Source of the DNA: XYA12-FULL-58-9 sp001798605
GTDB lineage: Bacteria > Myxococcota > XYA12-FULL-58-9
NCBI GenBank assembly: GCA_036736205.1
Contig: DAINMX010000091.1
Coordinates: 1 to 21,796, forward strand
Length of the DNA: 21,796 bases
Reading direction: 5' to 3'
The translations under genes and the position numbers were made by a program. The notes beneath the pieces are model-generated. The model searched no databases, was not told the DNA's origin, and saw only the letters and a program-made list of their open reading frames with translations. This document shows, piece by piece, positions 1 to 7,807 of the stretch (within the stretch, counting starts at the first letter, position 1; each line of letters begins with the position of its first letter).

Positions 1-1
1 C

Positions 2-301
2 GGCATCGGTGATTGGTTGGCTGTGGATGGGCGCGTGCTCGCGACAGTGTCTGACCGGACGGCTGGTGGGGTAGGGAGCATCGGCGTCGCTGCCGCTTGG
101 GATGTGTTGGCCTGGGTCCCCGAGCTCCGTCTTGCGGTTGGGGGCCGGCTCAGCAGCGATTGGCTTCGATTGTTGGGGGACGTTGGTGTGCGGCGATATC
201 TGTCTCTCGATTCTGCCTTGTTGTTGGCCTTGGGCGGGGAATGGATCGGCAACGGACACTGGCAGGTGGTGCTTTCGGTGGGGATCCTCTGGCGTCTTTG
301 A
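2..301 (+). CDS. C-terminal part of an outer-membrane beta-barrel protein (cut by window edge)
   Basis: The reading frame is open from the first bases of the window and ends at TGA 299-301, so the true start lies upstream. About 99 residues are visible. They alternate short polar turns with strands of alternating hydrophobic residues (for example LRLAVGGRL, DSALLLALGGEW, HWQVVLSVGILWRL). The last strand ends at the stop codon, as in the C-terminal strand recognised by the BAM machinery, although the last residue is Leu rather than the usual Phe. I infer an outer-membrane barrel. The substrate is unknown, and TTG at 17 is an internal codon rather than a convincing start. Confidence 0.55.
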   Translation, partial: GIGDWLAVDGRVLATVSDRTAGGVGSIGVAAAWDVLAWVPELRLAVGGRLSSDWLRLLGDVGVRRYLSLDSALLLALGGEWIGNGHWQVVLSVGILWRL

Positions 302-359
302 GTCTGCCGCCTTTCATTCTGGTTGACGCACTGCGGTGCCGGCAAGAGGCAGACTGTTC

Positions 360-387
360 TTGTTAAAACCAGCGGGTCGACTACACT
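360..387 (+). promoter_or_regulatory. Possible sigma70-type promoter for the 433-1074 gene
   Basis: TTGTTA (360-365) and TACACT (382-387) are separated by 16 bp, about 45 nt before the start codon at 433. Each box matches the consensus at four of six positions. The rest of the 131-bp gap shows nothing else. Confidence 0.25.
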
Positions 388-432
388 ATTGCAAGAAGGT
401 GGGCGGTTTCATGCCGTTGTAGTAGTGCAAGC

Positions 433-1074
433 ATGGGTATTCTCTCCTTTCTTCAGCAGTCCATTGAGCGGCTCCACGCCGTTGATACGAAGCTCGATGT
501 GCGCTCGTACCTGGTTGATTCCCAGACGCGTTCGGTGATTCCAGGGGCTCGGGTCGATTTGCTCGAGCAACTCTTCGTTCGCGAGGATGGGGACGAGTTG
601 GAGATAGCCCTTTATGTCGACCCCTCGGTACTCGGCGACCTCGAGCGAGACCATCCGCGCCAAAGGCTGCATGCCGGCAACCTCGAGAGCTACTGTGTCG
701 CACTTGAGGGCATCAGCCACTTCGTCCTGGTGGCCTGGCGGGCACGTCTCGGGTGGCCGGTGACGGCGTTGGAGCTGGAGATTCAGGCAGAGGTCGACAA
801 GTTCGTCACTGCTTGGCAACTCCTCGTGCAACAGGGTGCGAGCCGTCACGACGCAGCCCGTGCGTTGTTGCAGCAGCTGTTCGAGTCATGGTCCCTAAAC
901 GACGGCGTACCCGACGGTGAAGCTGAGCGCTATCACACCGCCAACCGAGCAGCGCGCACCTACTGTGCTGGCCTCGCACACCGTTTCGGTCGAGACCGAA
1001 ATTCGCACCGAATAGAGCACGACGTTCGCACGTATGTACGGAGAAATCTCGCCGACAAGCTGCGCGCGGCATAG
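433..1074 (+). CDS. Hypothetical protein, 213 aa
   Basis: I do not recognise this family. The protein is soluble-looking, with no signal peptide or membrane segment. The N-terminal part (residues 1-75) mixes strands and helices and is rich in Asp, Glu and Val. The C-terminal half is mainly helical and carries many Arg and Ala residues (around YHTANRAARTYC), ending in a basic tail. The ATG at 433 begins MGILSFLQQ; the ribosome site upstream is weak. The gene is convergent with rpoZ, with 51 bp between the two stop codons. GC-rich third positions and the lack of a comparable alternative frame support it as a real gene, but no function can be assigned. Confidence 0.65.
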   Translation: MGILSFLQQSIERLHAVDTKLDVRSYLVDSQTRSVIPGARVDLLEQLFVREDGDELEIALYVDPSVLGDLERDHPRQRLHAGNLESYCVALEGISHFVLVAWRARLGWPVTALELEIQAEVDKFVTAWQLLVQQGASRHDAARALLQQLFESWSLNDGVPDGEAERYHTANRAARTYCAGLAHRFGRDRNSHRIEHDVRTYVRRNLADKLRAA

Positions 1075-1125
1075 CTCTGCGGAAACTACGACAAAGAGAT
1101 AACGGTGCAGAGGGTAATTCGGGGA

Positions 1126-1353
1126 CTACTCGAGAAGTTGATTCTCGGCGAGGACGTCTTGCAGGTCGCGGTCAGCGTAAACGTTGCCGGCAGCAACTTC
1201 GCGCAGTGAGAGAACCGCGGCCTTGTTCTTCGAGTGCTCGACGGTTGGTTTGGCACCCTTCAAAAGCTGGCGCGCACGTTGTGCACCCAGCAGTACGAGG
1301 GCGAAGCGGTTGTCGACGTTGTCCAAGCAGTCTTCTACGGTAACGCGTGCCAT
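1126..1353 (-). CDS. rpoZ: RNA polymerase omega subunit
   Basis: The 75-residue product has the omega hallmarks. It opens MARVTVEDCLDNVDNRFALV and continues through the conserved helix around LGAQRARQLLKGA, followed by the NKAAVLSLREVAAGNV segment. Omega binds the beta-prime subunit and helps assemble RNA polymerase. The start at 1353 is chosen over an in-frame ATG 36 nt upstream because AGGAG sits 8 nt before it and the protein then begins exactly like other omegas. It lies 80 nt downstream of the family A polymerase gene on the same strand, so read-through or co-transcription is possible. Confidence 0.93.
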   Translation of the reverse strand: MARVTVEDCLDNVDNRFALVLLGAQRARQLLKGAKPTVEHSKNKAAVLSLREVAAGNVYADRDLQDVLAENQLLE

Positions 1354-1401
1354 TGGGTGCACTCCTGTGGAAGCCTCCCCAAATACCACAACCGTTCAAA
1401 C

Positions 1402-1438
1402 AGTGACAGGAAAATCGGTCGGTATTGTCGGTGTCACT
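1402..1438 (-). other. Inverted repeat at the end of the polymerase gene
   Basis: AGTGACA at 1402-1408 and TGTCACT at 1432-1438 are exact 7-bp inverted repeats with a 23-nt spacer. The polymerase stop codon (1434-1436) lies inside one arm. No clear T-run follows, so it is a weak candidate for attenuation or termination between the polymerase and rpoZ. Confidence 0.25.
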
Positions 1439-3104
1439 TGTCCCAATACTGGCTGATGACGGCGTCGACGGCCACAGGGGTGTGTTTGAGTACCTCGGCA
1501 CCGGCAGCCTGCATTTCGCGGGTCAGGATCTCGAGAACCTCTTCGGCGTGCTCCACGTTGCATTCAACGACAATCTCGTCATGGACTGTGTTGACCATCC
1601 AAGCGTTCTCAACCGCAGCGAGGCGGGGGCGCAATCTGGCCAGCGCAATCTTCGTGATATCGGCGCTGGTTCCCTGGATCGGCATGTTCTTGGCAATGCG
1701 CTCGGCTTGGGCAAGGCTTTTGTGGTCATCGCCGACGTCGAGGATGAGCCGACGGCCGGTCATGGTGGTCGCGTAGCCACGTTGAAGCGCTTGGTGGGCG
1801 GCGTCCTGCAGAAAGCTGCCAATGCGCGGAAAGGTGTCAAAATAGCGTCGCAACAACTGGGTCGCGGTGTTTAGGTCGGAGCCGATGGCTCGGGCAAGGC
1901 CGCCTACGCCCATACCGTAGGCGAGGCCAAAGTTGATGGCCTTGGCACGGTCACGGAGATCGGAATTTTCTGTTTTGCTCACGGGTTTGCCGAACACCTC
2001 GGAAGCAACGCGAGCATGCAAGTCCTCGCCGCGGGAAAACGATTCGGCAAAGACCGGGTCGCCGCTCATCTCGGCGAGGATGCGCAGCTCGCACGCTGAG
2101 TAGTCGGCGATGACCAGACGACGGTTCTCGGCTGTATGAAAGCAAGAACGATGTGGGCCGCTCTTGACCACAGCTTGAAGATTGGGACGTTGGCAGGCCA
2201 TCCGCCCGGTGCTCGCGCCGATTTGCTCGAAGGTAGGATGGATGCGGCCGTCGTTTGCCACGTGTTCGAGGAAGCTCTCGCCGTATGCCGAGACGATCTT
2301 GAAGAGCTCGCGGAATCGCATGAGCTCAGCCCCAAGCGGCGGGGGCAGGGCTGCGAGGGTAGCGCGGCGCGTGTTAGGGACCGCGTGACCCGTGGCGTGC
2401 AAAGCGCGCTTGAGATCCTGGTCACTCTCGAGGTTGAGAACCGCACCGCCAAAGAGGTCCGTATCGAGAACGGCGGAAAAGCGGCCAAGGATCTGTTTTT
2501 CCAACTCCTGTCTTTCTTGTTGGGCGGCTGCGGTCAAGCTGCGCCAGCGCTCGGCGTCGAACGGCATGCCGCGATATTCCATCTCTGCAATAGGGGCAAC
2601 GGCGGCAGCTTCGATTCGCGACACCCACCCCATGCCTGCCTGCTTGATGCTTGGGATCAACTTGTCGACGAGGACGGCGACTGCTCGCGCATGCTCGCCC
2701 AGCTCAGCAAACCCAGCCTCCAAGGGTGGTGGGATCGGTGCGTCATGGCTCCGCGCGGTGTTTTCCAGGGAAGTGTCGACGTTGCGTCCGGCTGCCAATA
2801 GCAGCGCACAGAGATGCGTGCAGGCCCATCGGCTTGGGCCCGCACCATTCGTGCGCAACAATGCAGCGTGGACTTCTTTTGCGTGGTCGGCTGCCAGGGG
2901 ACGATCGAGGCATGTGAGCCACGCGCCGAAGCCATCGATACCACCTGGTTCTATCAGAACGGAGCGCTCTGGAGTGGCAAATGCAAGGACCGAGATTGGA
3001 TCACCGTGTCGAGCCGCCGGATCAATGGCCACAGCTGGGACGCCATGGCTTTCTAGGAGCCTGCGAACGGCGGCGAAGCCCGGCTGACCGCGGAGGAGAT
3101 TCAT
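1434..3104 (-). CDS. Family A DNA polymerase without 5' nuclease and with a degenerate exonuclease domain
   Basis: This 556-aa protein corresponds to a Klenow-like fragment. All polymerase motifs are present: motif A with VIADYSACEL (catalytic Asp334), the O-helix RDRAKAINFGLAYG (R384, K388, F392, Y396, in the spacing seen in Pol I) and motif C NTVHDEIVVE (Asp509). No 5'-3' nuclease domain precedes them. The region before residue 125, where the proofreading domain should lie, keeps only an AIDPAAR remnant in place of the DxE exonuclease motif. Proofreading is therefore probably lost. The start at 3104 has GAGG 8 nt upstream; an in-frame ATG 90 nt further up would overlap the divergent gene's leader. 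It may act in repair or translesion synthesis, like other short PolA paralogues. Whether the genome also has a full-length polA cannot be seen here. Confidence 0.9.
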   Translation of the reverse strand: MNLLRGQPGFAAVRRLLESHGVPAVAIDPAARHGDPISVLAFATPERSVLIEPGGIDGFGAWLTCLDRPLAADHAKEVHAALLRTNGAGPSRWACTHLCALLLAAGRNVDTSLENTARSHDAPIPPPLEAGFAELGEHARAVAVLVDKLIPSIKQAGMGWVSRIEAAAVAPIAEMEYRGMPFDAERWRSLTAAAQQERQELEKQILGRFSAVLDTDLFGGAVLNLESDQDLKRALHATGHAVPNTRRATLAALPPPLGAELMRFRELFKIVSAYGESFLEHVANDGRIHPTFEQIGASTGRMACQRPNLQAVVKSGPHRSCFHTAENRRLVIADYSACELRILAEMSGDPVFAESFSRGEDLHARVASEVFGKPVSKTENSDLRDRAKAINFGLAYGMGVGGLARAIGSDLNTATQLLRRYFDTFPRIGSFLQDAAHQALQRGYATTMTGRRLILDVGDDHKSLAQAERIAKNMPIQGTSADITKIALARLRPRLAAVENAWMVNTVHDEIVVECNVEHAEEVLEILTREMQAAGAEVLKHTPVAVDAVISQYWDK

Positions 3105-3195
3105 GCTAAGCCTCAGTAGCACTCCAGCGCGTCGAGTCAAACCGATCGATGCAAGGACGCGGTGGCCCCGAGGCAACCGAGGTGAGCGATCCATT

Positions 3196-4551
3196 ATGGA
3201 AGAACCTGTTCACGTTCTAGTCGTTGACGACGAGCTCGGCATTCTTGCGTCGTTGCAAAAGATCCTTGAGCGCGAAGGCTATCGAGTTTCCATCACCGAC
3301 AACGGTGAAGAGGCACTCGACACTGCCCGAGCCGAACGAGTCGATCTGGTGCTCGCTGACATCATGATGCCAAAAATGAATGGTATAGAGCTGTTGCGCA
3401 CTCTCAAGGCAATGTCCCCGAGTATCGAGGTTGTCATGATGACGGCGTTTGGCTCGGTCGAGAACGCTGTCGAGTGCATGCGAGAAGGCGCGTACGATTT
3501 CATCTCCAAGCCCTTGAAACGCGCCATTGTCGTGCGTTCCGTACAACGGGCTCTGGAGCGGCGGGCGTTGCTCACGGAGAACCAAATCTTGCGGCGTGCG
3601 GTGAGTGACTCCGGTGGCGGCCACATCATCGGCAAATCCACGGCATGGCTGCGGACGCTGGAGATCGTCTCCCAGGCGGCACCTTCAGCGGCGACCGTCC
3701 TTCTCAGCGGAGAGAGCGGTACTGGCAAGGAGCTTCTCGCTAAGAACGTTCATCTACTGTCGGACCGCCGTGACGGGCCGTTTGTCGCGGTCAACTGTGC
3801 TGCGTTGCCGGAGAGCCTGCTCGAGTCGGAGTTATTTGGTCACGAACGAGGCGCATTCACCGGAGCGACGGCTCGCAGAGAGGGACGTTTCCAGCGTGCC
3901 GATGGTGGAACCATCTTTCTTGATGAGATAGGCGAAACCTCCGCCTCCGTTCAGGTTCGCATGTTGCGTGTCTTGCAGGAGGGGCAGATCGAGAGCGTTG
4001 GCGGACAGAGAGTCATCCCCGTAGACGTGCGGGTCGTGGCTGCAACCAATCGGAATCTCGAAGAGGATGTCAAAGAGGGACGTTTCCGTGAGGACCTCTT
4101 CTACCGACTCAATGTCATCCGGGTTGTCCTTCCACCGTTGCGGGATCGGCATGGCGACGTAACGCTGCTCGCGCAGCACTTCCTGACCATCTATTCGGAG
4201 AAGAACAAGAAGACCGTGCGGGGATTTTCTGAGGCTGCGGTGAGGGCTCTCGACTCTTACGACTGGCCAGGCAACGTTCGCGAACTGGAGAACACCGTCG
4301 AGCGCGCTGTGGTTTTGTGCCGTGGCGAGATGATTGGTCTTGAGGATCTTCCCGACAAGATTGCCAGTGCCGTCGGCGGCGATGCGACGACGAGCGGAGA
4401 GGGAATCACAGTGCCCTTTGGAACGCCGCTCGACCAAATTGAGAGAATGCTCATCGTCGAGACGTTGAAGCGAACCGGCGGGGACAAGAAGATGGCGGCG
4501 CGACTTCTCGGAATTCACGCGCGTACCATTTATCGCAAGCTCGACGAATGA
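3196..4551 (+). CDS. NtrC-family sigma54-dependent response regulator
   Basis: The 451-aa protein has three domains. The receiver domain (1-120) has acidic pair D11/D12, phosphoacceptor D55 and K105. The AAA+ sigma54-activating domain (about 142-375) has Walker A GESGTGKE 172-179, the sigma54-contacting GAFTGA loop 219-224, Walker B GGTIFLDE 237-244 and the REDLFYRL segment. A Fis-type helix-turn-helix occupies about 410-451. When phosphorylated, such proteins hydrolyse ATP to open sigma54 promoters. The start at 3196 has GAGGTG 11 nt upstream and begins right before the receiver strand; a longer reading frame from 3103 adds an atypical basic leader. It is divergent from the polymerase (91-bp gap). 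A soluble kinase 1.1 kb downstream is the likely but unproven partner. Confidence 0.95.
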   Translation: MEEPVHVLVVDDELGILASLQKILEREGYRVSITDNGEEALDTARAERVDLVLADIMMPKMNGIELLRTLKAMSPSIEVVMMTAFGSVENAVECMREGAYDFISKPLKRAIVVRSVQRALERRALLTENQILRRAVSDSGGGHIIGKSTAWLRTLEIVSQAAPSAATVLLSGESGTGKELLAKNVHLLSDRRDGPFVAVNCAALPESLLESELFGHERGAFTGATARREGRFQRADGGTIFLDEIGETSASVQVRMLRVLQEGQIESVGGQRVIPVDVRVVAATNRNLEEDVKEGRFREDLFYRLNVIRVVLPPLRDRHGDVTLLAQHFLTIYSEKNKKTVRGFSEAAVRALDSYDWPGNVRELENTVERAVVLCRGEMIGLEDLPDKIASAVGGDATTSGEGITVPFGTPLDQIERMLIVETLKRTGGDKKMAARLLGIHARTIYRKLDE

Positions 4552-4560
4552 GCAGTGGCG

Positions 4561-5538
4561 CTATTCGTTGGCGACTTTGTCGTAGAGGCGCTCGAGAGCG
4601 CCTTTTAACCCATCGTGAAGAGCGGCTACGTCAGCAGGTTTCCAGGCTTTAGAATTACCGCGGATGAACGAGGTCTTGTCGGTGCGGTTGTCGAATCGGC
4701 TCAACGGCAGGTGAAAGTTTTTTCCCTGGGCCGGCACCAAAACGGTGTCAGGTTGTCCTGAAACATGCAGCAGATACTCGATATCGTCACATCCATAGTC
4801 ATTGAGCATGACGTCAATGGGCACACCATGATTGAGGATTGAGCCGGGGTCGTTGGGATCGGCACGGTCGTCGTTCTTTCGACGCGACTCCTCTGGTGTC
4901 ACCCAGATGTAAAGGATGACGGCTCGTTCCAAAACCTCCGGAGAAAGATGTGCCAGTGAATATTCGTACCCGAAAGGCGGTTCCAGAGGCATGCGCGATC
5001 CCTGTGGGCCACCACGTGCAAACTCGATGACCACGGTCTTGCCATTTAGGGTTTCCGGGTAGTTTTTGTGCTTTTCGTTTAGGAGGTCGCGAGCTTCGTC
5101 CTCGATCGTCGCGCAGACGTGCGCTCGGGTATCCTCATCGAGTGCGCGCAAAGCTGCCGGGGCGCCAACCTTGCGTCTTGCCGCGTCGATCCGGTCAAGA
5201 AGGTGGTCCGCCGGTGAATCCGGTTGGGTGATCCGTTTCCCTACGAGATCGGCGTAGTCCTCGTTGATCAGCTTCGTCAGAGTTCCCCAATCTCGGGGTT
5301 CGGTGAAAGGCTTGTCGGGGCTCTGGAAAAAAATGGCGGGTTTATCGATGGCGAGCAACGCTTCGTCGATCAGTCTCATCATGTGGACATACGGGAAATC
5401 GTCGAGTTGCACGGTTGGGCCCATGTGAAAATCGCGCGCTCGGTCCTTTGTTTCGAGATGGTCCAGATACTTACGGACCTCAGATTTCCCGGAGGCAGGG
5501 AGTGCTAACAAAAGGACGGTGTCGAAAATGTCGGACAT
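4561..5538 (-). CDS. P-loop NTPase/kinase-like protein of unknown function
   Basis: The 325-aa protein starts with a strand and ALPASGKS (12-19), a P-loop in which Ala replaces the first Gly of GxxxxGKS. An Asp pair follows in VQLDDFPY. A later strand VVIEFARGG could be the Walker B region, and an Arg/Lys-rich stretch EESRRKNDDR may serve as a lid. This layout suggests a small-molecule kinase or nucleotide-dependent switch, but the substrate is unknown. I chose ATG 5538 because GGAG lies 9 nt upstream; another in-frame ATG is 24 nt earlier. It is convergent with the NtrC-type regulator (9 bp between stops) and divergent from the kinase gene at 5670, so it sits inside the two-component locus on the opposite strand. 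Confidence 0.8.
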   Translation of the reverse strand: MSDIFDTVLLLALPASGKSEVRKYLDHLETKDRARDFHMGPTVQLDDFPYVHMMRLIDEALLAIDKPAIFFQSPDKPFTEPRDWGTLTKLINEDYADLVGKRITQPDSPADHLLDRIDAARRKVGAPAALRALDEDTRAHVCATIEDEARDLLNEKHKNYPETLNGKTVVIEFARGGPQGSRMPLEPPFGYEYSLAHLSPEVLERAVILYIWVTPEESRRKNDDRADPNDPGSILNHGVPIDVMLNDYGCDDIEYLLHVSGQPDTVLVPAQGKNFHLPLSRFDNRTDKTSFIRGNSKAWKPADVAALHDGLKGALERLYDKVANE

Positions 5539-5566
5539 GACAGAGGCTCCGTTTCGGGACATTCGG

Positions 5567-5595
5567 GCGATACTTTAACCGCTTTCTTTGGTCAA
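5567..5595 (-). promoter_or_regulatory. Possible promoter of the P-loop gene
   Basis: On the minus strand TTGACC (5595-5590) is followed after 17 bp by TATCGC (5572-5567), 28 nt before the start codon at 5538. The -35 box matches five of six consensus bases; the -10 box is weak. Confidence 0.35.
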
Positions 5596-5669
5596 CGGTA
5601 GGCTGCAAATTCTCGCCAGGGGTAACAATACGAGTTTCTCGGATTGCCCTGTGCTAAGACTTCGCGGCG

Positions 5670-6506
5670 ATGTCCGAGAAGAACGATACGTTGTTCCCCT
5701 CTGGAACTGTTGCGGTGCGTCTGCGCGGTGCCGTGGACCGACTCTCTTTGGCCCTTGAGATGGGCGATGGGAACATGTTGGAAACCGCGGCCGCAGAAAC
5801 AGTGGAAATCATCAACAGCCAAACTGCAGGCTCATTTGACCATGTGGCTCGCTTGATGGACCTCGGCGTGCAAGTTGCTACGGTGGGGCACGAGTTGCGC
5901 CAGCCCCTGCTCGCCATCAAGGGTTTTGCACAACTGCTTCTGGAAAGAGTCGACGACACAAAATACGTGAGCAGCACCGTGAAGACAATCTTGCATCAGT
6001 CGCTGCACATGGAAGCAATCGTCGACCGGTTGCGGACCTACACCCGCCCTGTGCGTGCTGACAAACTGCGGTGTGATCCCAAAGCCGCGGTTGAGTCCGC
6101 TGTGGGGTTGATAGCTGGGAGTCTACGGGAGCAGCGACAAGTTTTGTCGGTCGAGACCGCTGACTTGTTGCCGGAGGTCGCAATTGGGGGCGTCGCCATT
6201 CAGCAGATTCTCGTCAATTTGTTGAGCAACGCCCGTGACGCGGTTGGCGAGGGCGGAACGATTCGCCTGAGTGCCCGGCGCGATGGAGAGCGGGTCGTCA
6301 TTGAGGTCGCGGATGACGGGCCAGGGATCCCAGAGCACGTTCGGGCAAGGTTGTTCGAACCGTTCGTAACGAGCAAAGACGAAGGGACGGGACTCGGGTT
6401 GTGGTTGTCTCGCAGTATTGCAGAGAAGGCAGGGGGGGCTCTCGAGTACGTTCCATCCGAGCGGGGCGCTGTGTTTGCGCTATGTTTGCCCATTCTCGTC
6501 GACTGA
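5670..6506 (+). CDS. Cytoplasmic sensor histidine kinase
   Basis: The 278-aa protein has a short N-terminal region without membrane segments or a recognisable sensor domain. A HisKA dimerisation helix follows, with the phosphorylated His74 in GHELRQPL. The HATPase domain has the N-box with N187 (LLSNARDA), G1 box DDGPGI 215-220, F-box LFEPF 228-232 and G2 box GTGLGL 239-244. It resembles NtrB-class kinases that signal to NtrC-type regulators, so the regulator at 3196-4551 is a natural partner. The lack of a sensor suggests that an internal signal or another protein controls it. ATG 5670 has only a weak upstream GC-rich Shine-Dalgarno. Its last 27 nt overlap the end of the convergent TPR gene. 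Confidence 0.92.
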   Translation: MSEKNDTLFPSGTVAVRLRGAVDRLSLALEMGDGNMLETAAAETVEIINSQTAGSFDHVARLMDLGVQVATVGHELRQPLLAIKGFAQLLLERVDDTKYVSSTVKTILHQSLHMEAIVDRLRTYTRPVRADKLRCDPKAAVESAVGLIAGSLREQRQVLSVETADLLPEVAIGGVAIQQILVNLLSNARDAVGEGGTIRLSARRDGERVVIEVADDGPGIPEHVRARLFEPFVTSKDEGTGLGLWLSRSIAEKAGGALEYVPSERGAVFALCLPILVD

Positions 6507-7133
6507 CGTTCTCTGCAACGCCAAGGCTTTCGCTGTCGCTGTGAACGCTCTTCCCAAGAGCTCCCGGGAGCGGTTGTGTAGATTCAGCGCTGCCGCGTCA
6601 TCACCGTCTTTGCTAGCCGCAAATGCGGCGTCGAGGAGAAAGAGCCCGGCGTCTGGTGCGATTTGGACCGCACGCTCGAGATCTCGCCTGGCTGCCACGG
6701 CGTCATCGTTGTCGAGATGGAGCAGCGCGCGTAGTACCAAGGGTTGGGGTTGACCATTTCCACGACGAATGACGGACTCGGTGTGTTGCAGAGCCTTGCT
6801 TCTGTCACCCGATTCGCGCAGTACCGTTGCGACGGCAATGAGGCTCGCATCGTGTTCTGGGTCCAACTTGAGGGCGTGCTCAAGGATATCTCTTGCTTCA
6901 GCCAGGGCGTCGGGGTCGTCGTGGCAGAGCAGAAGGCGACCAAGTGCGACATAACCATCGGGCAGGTTCGGGGCTTGCGAGATGGCCTCCTCCGCCAGAA
7001 CCAGAGCGCGCTCCAGCGCCCCGACGATTGTGAGGTTGAGCTCATCGAGGAGGTCAGGGAAATGCAGTGCCAACTGCAACAGTCCGTGGGCCATGGTCGC
7101 GCGTGCCAACGAATCGATCTCCTCCGACTTCAT
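6480..7133 (-). CDS. TPR-repeat protein
   Basis: This 217-aa all-helical protein contains at least three tetratricopeptide-like units. They can be seen around ISQAPNLPDGYVALGRLLL, ILEHALKLDPEHDASLIAVA and LERAVQIAPDAGLFLLDAAF, each with the small-large residue pattern and a Pro between helices. Such proteins act as scaffolds. There is no signal peptide, so it is probably cytoplasmic. Its ATG overlaps the stop of the upstream gene as ATGA (7130-7133), indicating translational coupling and a shared job with that protein. Its 3' end overlaps the histidine kinase gene by 27 nt in the opposite orientation. Confidence 0.85.
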   Translation of the reverse strand: MKSEEIDSLARATMAHGLLQLALHFPDLLDELNLTIVGALERALVLAEEAISQAPNLPDGYVALGRLLLCHDDPDALAEARDILEHALKLDPEHDASLIAVATVLRESGDRSKALQHTESVIRRGNGQPQPLVLRALLHLDNDDAVAARRDLERAVQIAPDAGLFLLDAAFAASKDGDDAAALNLHNRSRELLGRAFTATAKALALQRTSVDENGQT

Positions 7134-7633
7134 GCTTCGTCCTCGTGGCCAAACAGTCGGGCCAGGGTCGCACAGGCGCGCAGCGTCGCTTCGGCCGAAA
7201 CCTCGTGCAGATCGCCTTCCGCTGTGAGGACGACTGCCAGCTTGTTTGCCAGCTCTTCCAGCTCTTCCACATCCTTCGCGATATCCTCGCAGAGCTCGAT
7301 GGCCATCCGCCGTGCGCCGCGCGAACGTCGCATGGGATAGCTCGCGGCCAAGGCGAGAGCCTGCTTTCCCGCGGCGAGCTTGTCTGCGTGTTGGCTCTTC
7401 ATCATCTCGCGCAGCTTGGCGAGCTCCTTGGTGAAGAGGTGCGCCTTGCGCATCGGGGCCTGTCGCAGAGGATGGGTTGCTGCAGCATCAGGTTGGGCCA
7501 CGCTTGCTGGTTTCTCCATGGCCGCCGGTGGCGTGGACTTCCCATTCGTCGCCGGTCTCGCGGAGTTATCCCCTTCGGATGTCGAGGAGACTCCGCTTGG
7601 GGCCTTGATCTTTGGATCCCAGCGTATGGTCAT
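7130..7633 (-). CDS. Low-complexity plus helical protein, coupled to the TPR gene
   Basis: I do not recognise this 167-aa protein. Residues 1-60 are Ser/Pro/Ala/Thr-rich and probably disordered. From about residue 62 it becomes a charged helical domain (KELAKLREMMKSQHADKLAAG, then CEDIAKDVEELEELANKLAVVL), with coiled-coil character. The start at 7633 is chosen because GCAGAG lies just upstream and the residues before it (to 7765) do not look coded. It overlaps the TPR gene by ATGA, so the two are probably partners. The gap to the symporter gene (7634-7807) is the divergent promoter region; I found no convincing promoter boxes there. Confidence 0.7.
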   Translation of the reverse strand: MTIRWDPKIKAPSGVSSTSEGDNSARPATNGKSTPPAAMEKPASVAQPDAAATHPLRQAPMRKAHLFTKELAKLREMMKSQHADKLAAGKQALALAASYPMRRSRGARRMAIELCEDIAKDVEELEELANKLAVVLTAEGDLHEVSAEATLRACATLARLFGHEDEA

Positions 7634-7807
7634 TGCTCTGCAGCTTACACCACAAGCGTTGGGCCGAGCCAACCCTTGCCTTGCTGATGTTCGCGATCCC
7701 TTTGGTTTGTCAGCCAATCTCTTGGACACCTGTTGCGTATGAGAACATTCGCCGCTTGACCCCAATCTCCACCCTGGGCAATCTCCCCCATCAACGGGAG
7801 GTTTGTC

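Noticed and set aside
409..849. Minus-strand frame opposite the 213-aa gene
   Set aside because: No motifs; probably a shadow of the plus-strand gene, though neither has a known family.
1075..1125. CTCTGC/GCAGAG hairpin between the 213-aa gene and rpoZ as a terminator
   Set aside because: The loop is over 20 nt and there is no T-run on either side.
2136..2801. Long plus-strand reading frame opposite the polymerase
   Set aside because: It is a mirror of a well-supported gene in GC-rich DNA and has no recognisable motifs.
3103..3195. Longer N-terminus for the NtrC-type regulator
   Set aside because: The added residues are basic and unlike a receiver domain, and the ATG at 3196 has a good ribosome site.
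3105..3195. Sigma54 or strong sigma70 promoters in the divergent polymerase/regulator gap
   Set aside because: No GG-N10-GC pair of the TGGCAC/TTGC type was seen, and TTGACT has no acceptable -10 at 16-18 bp.
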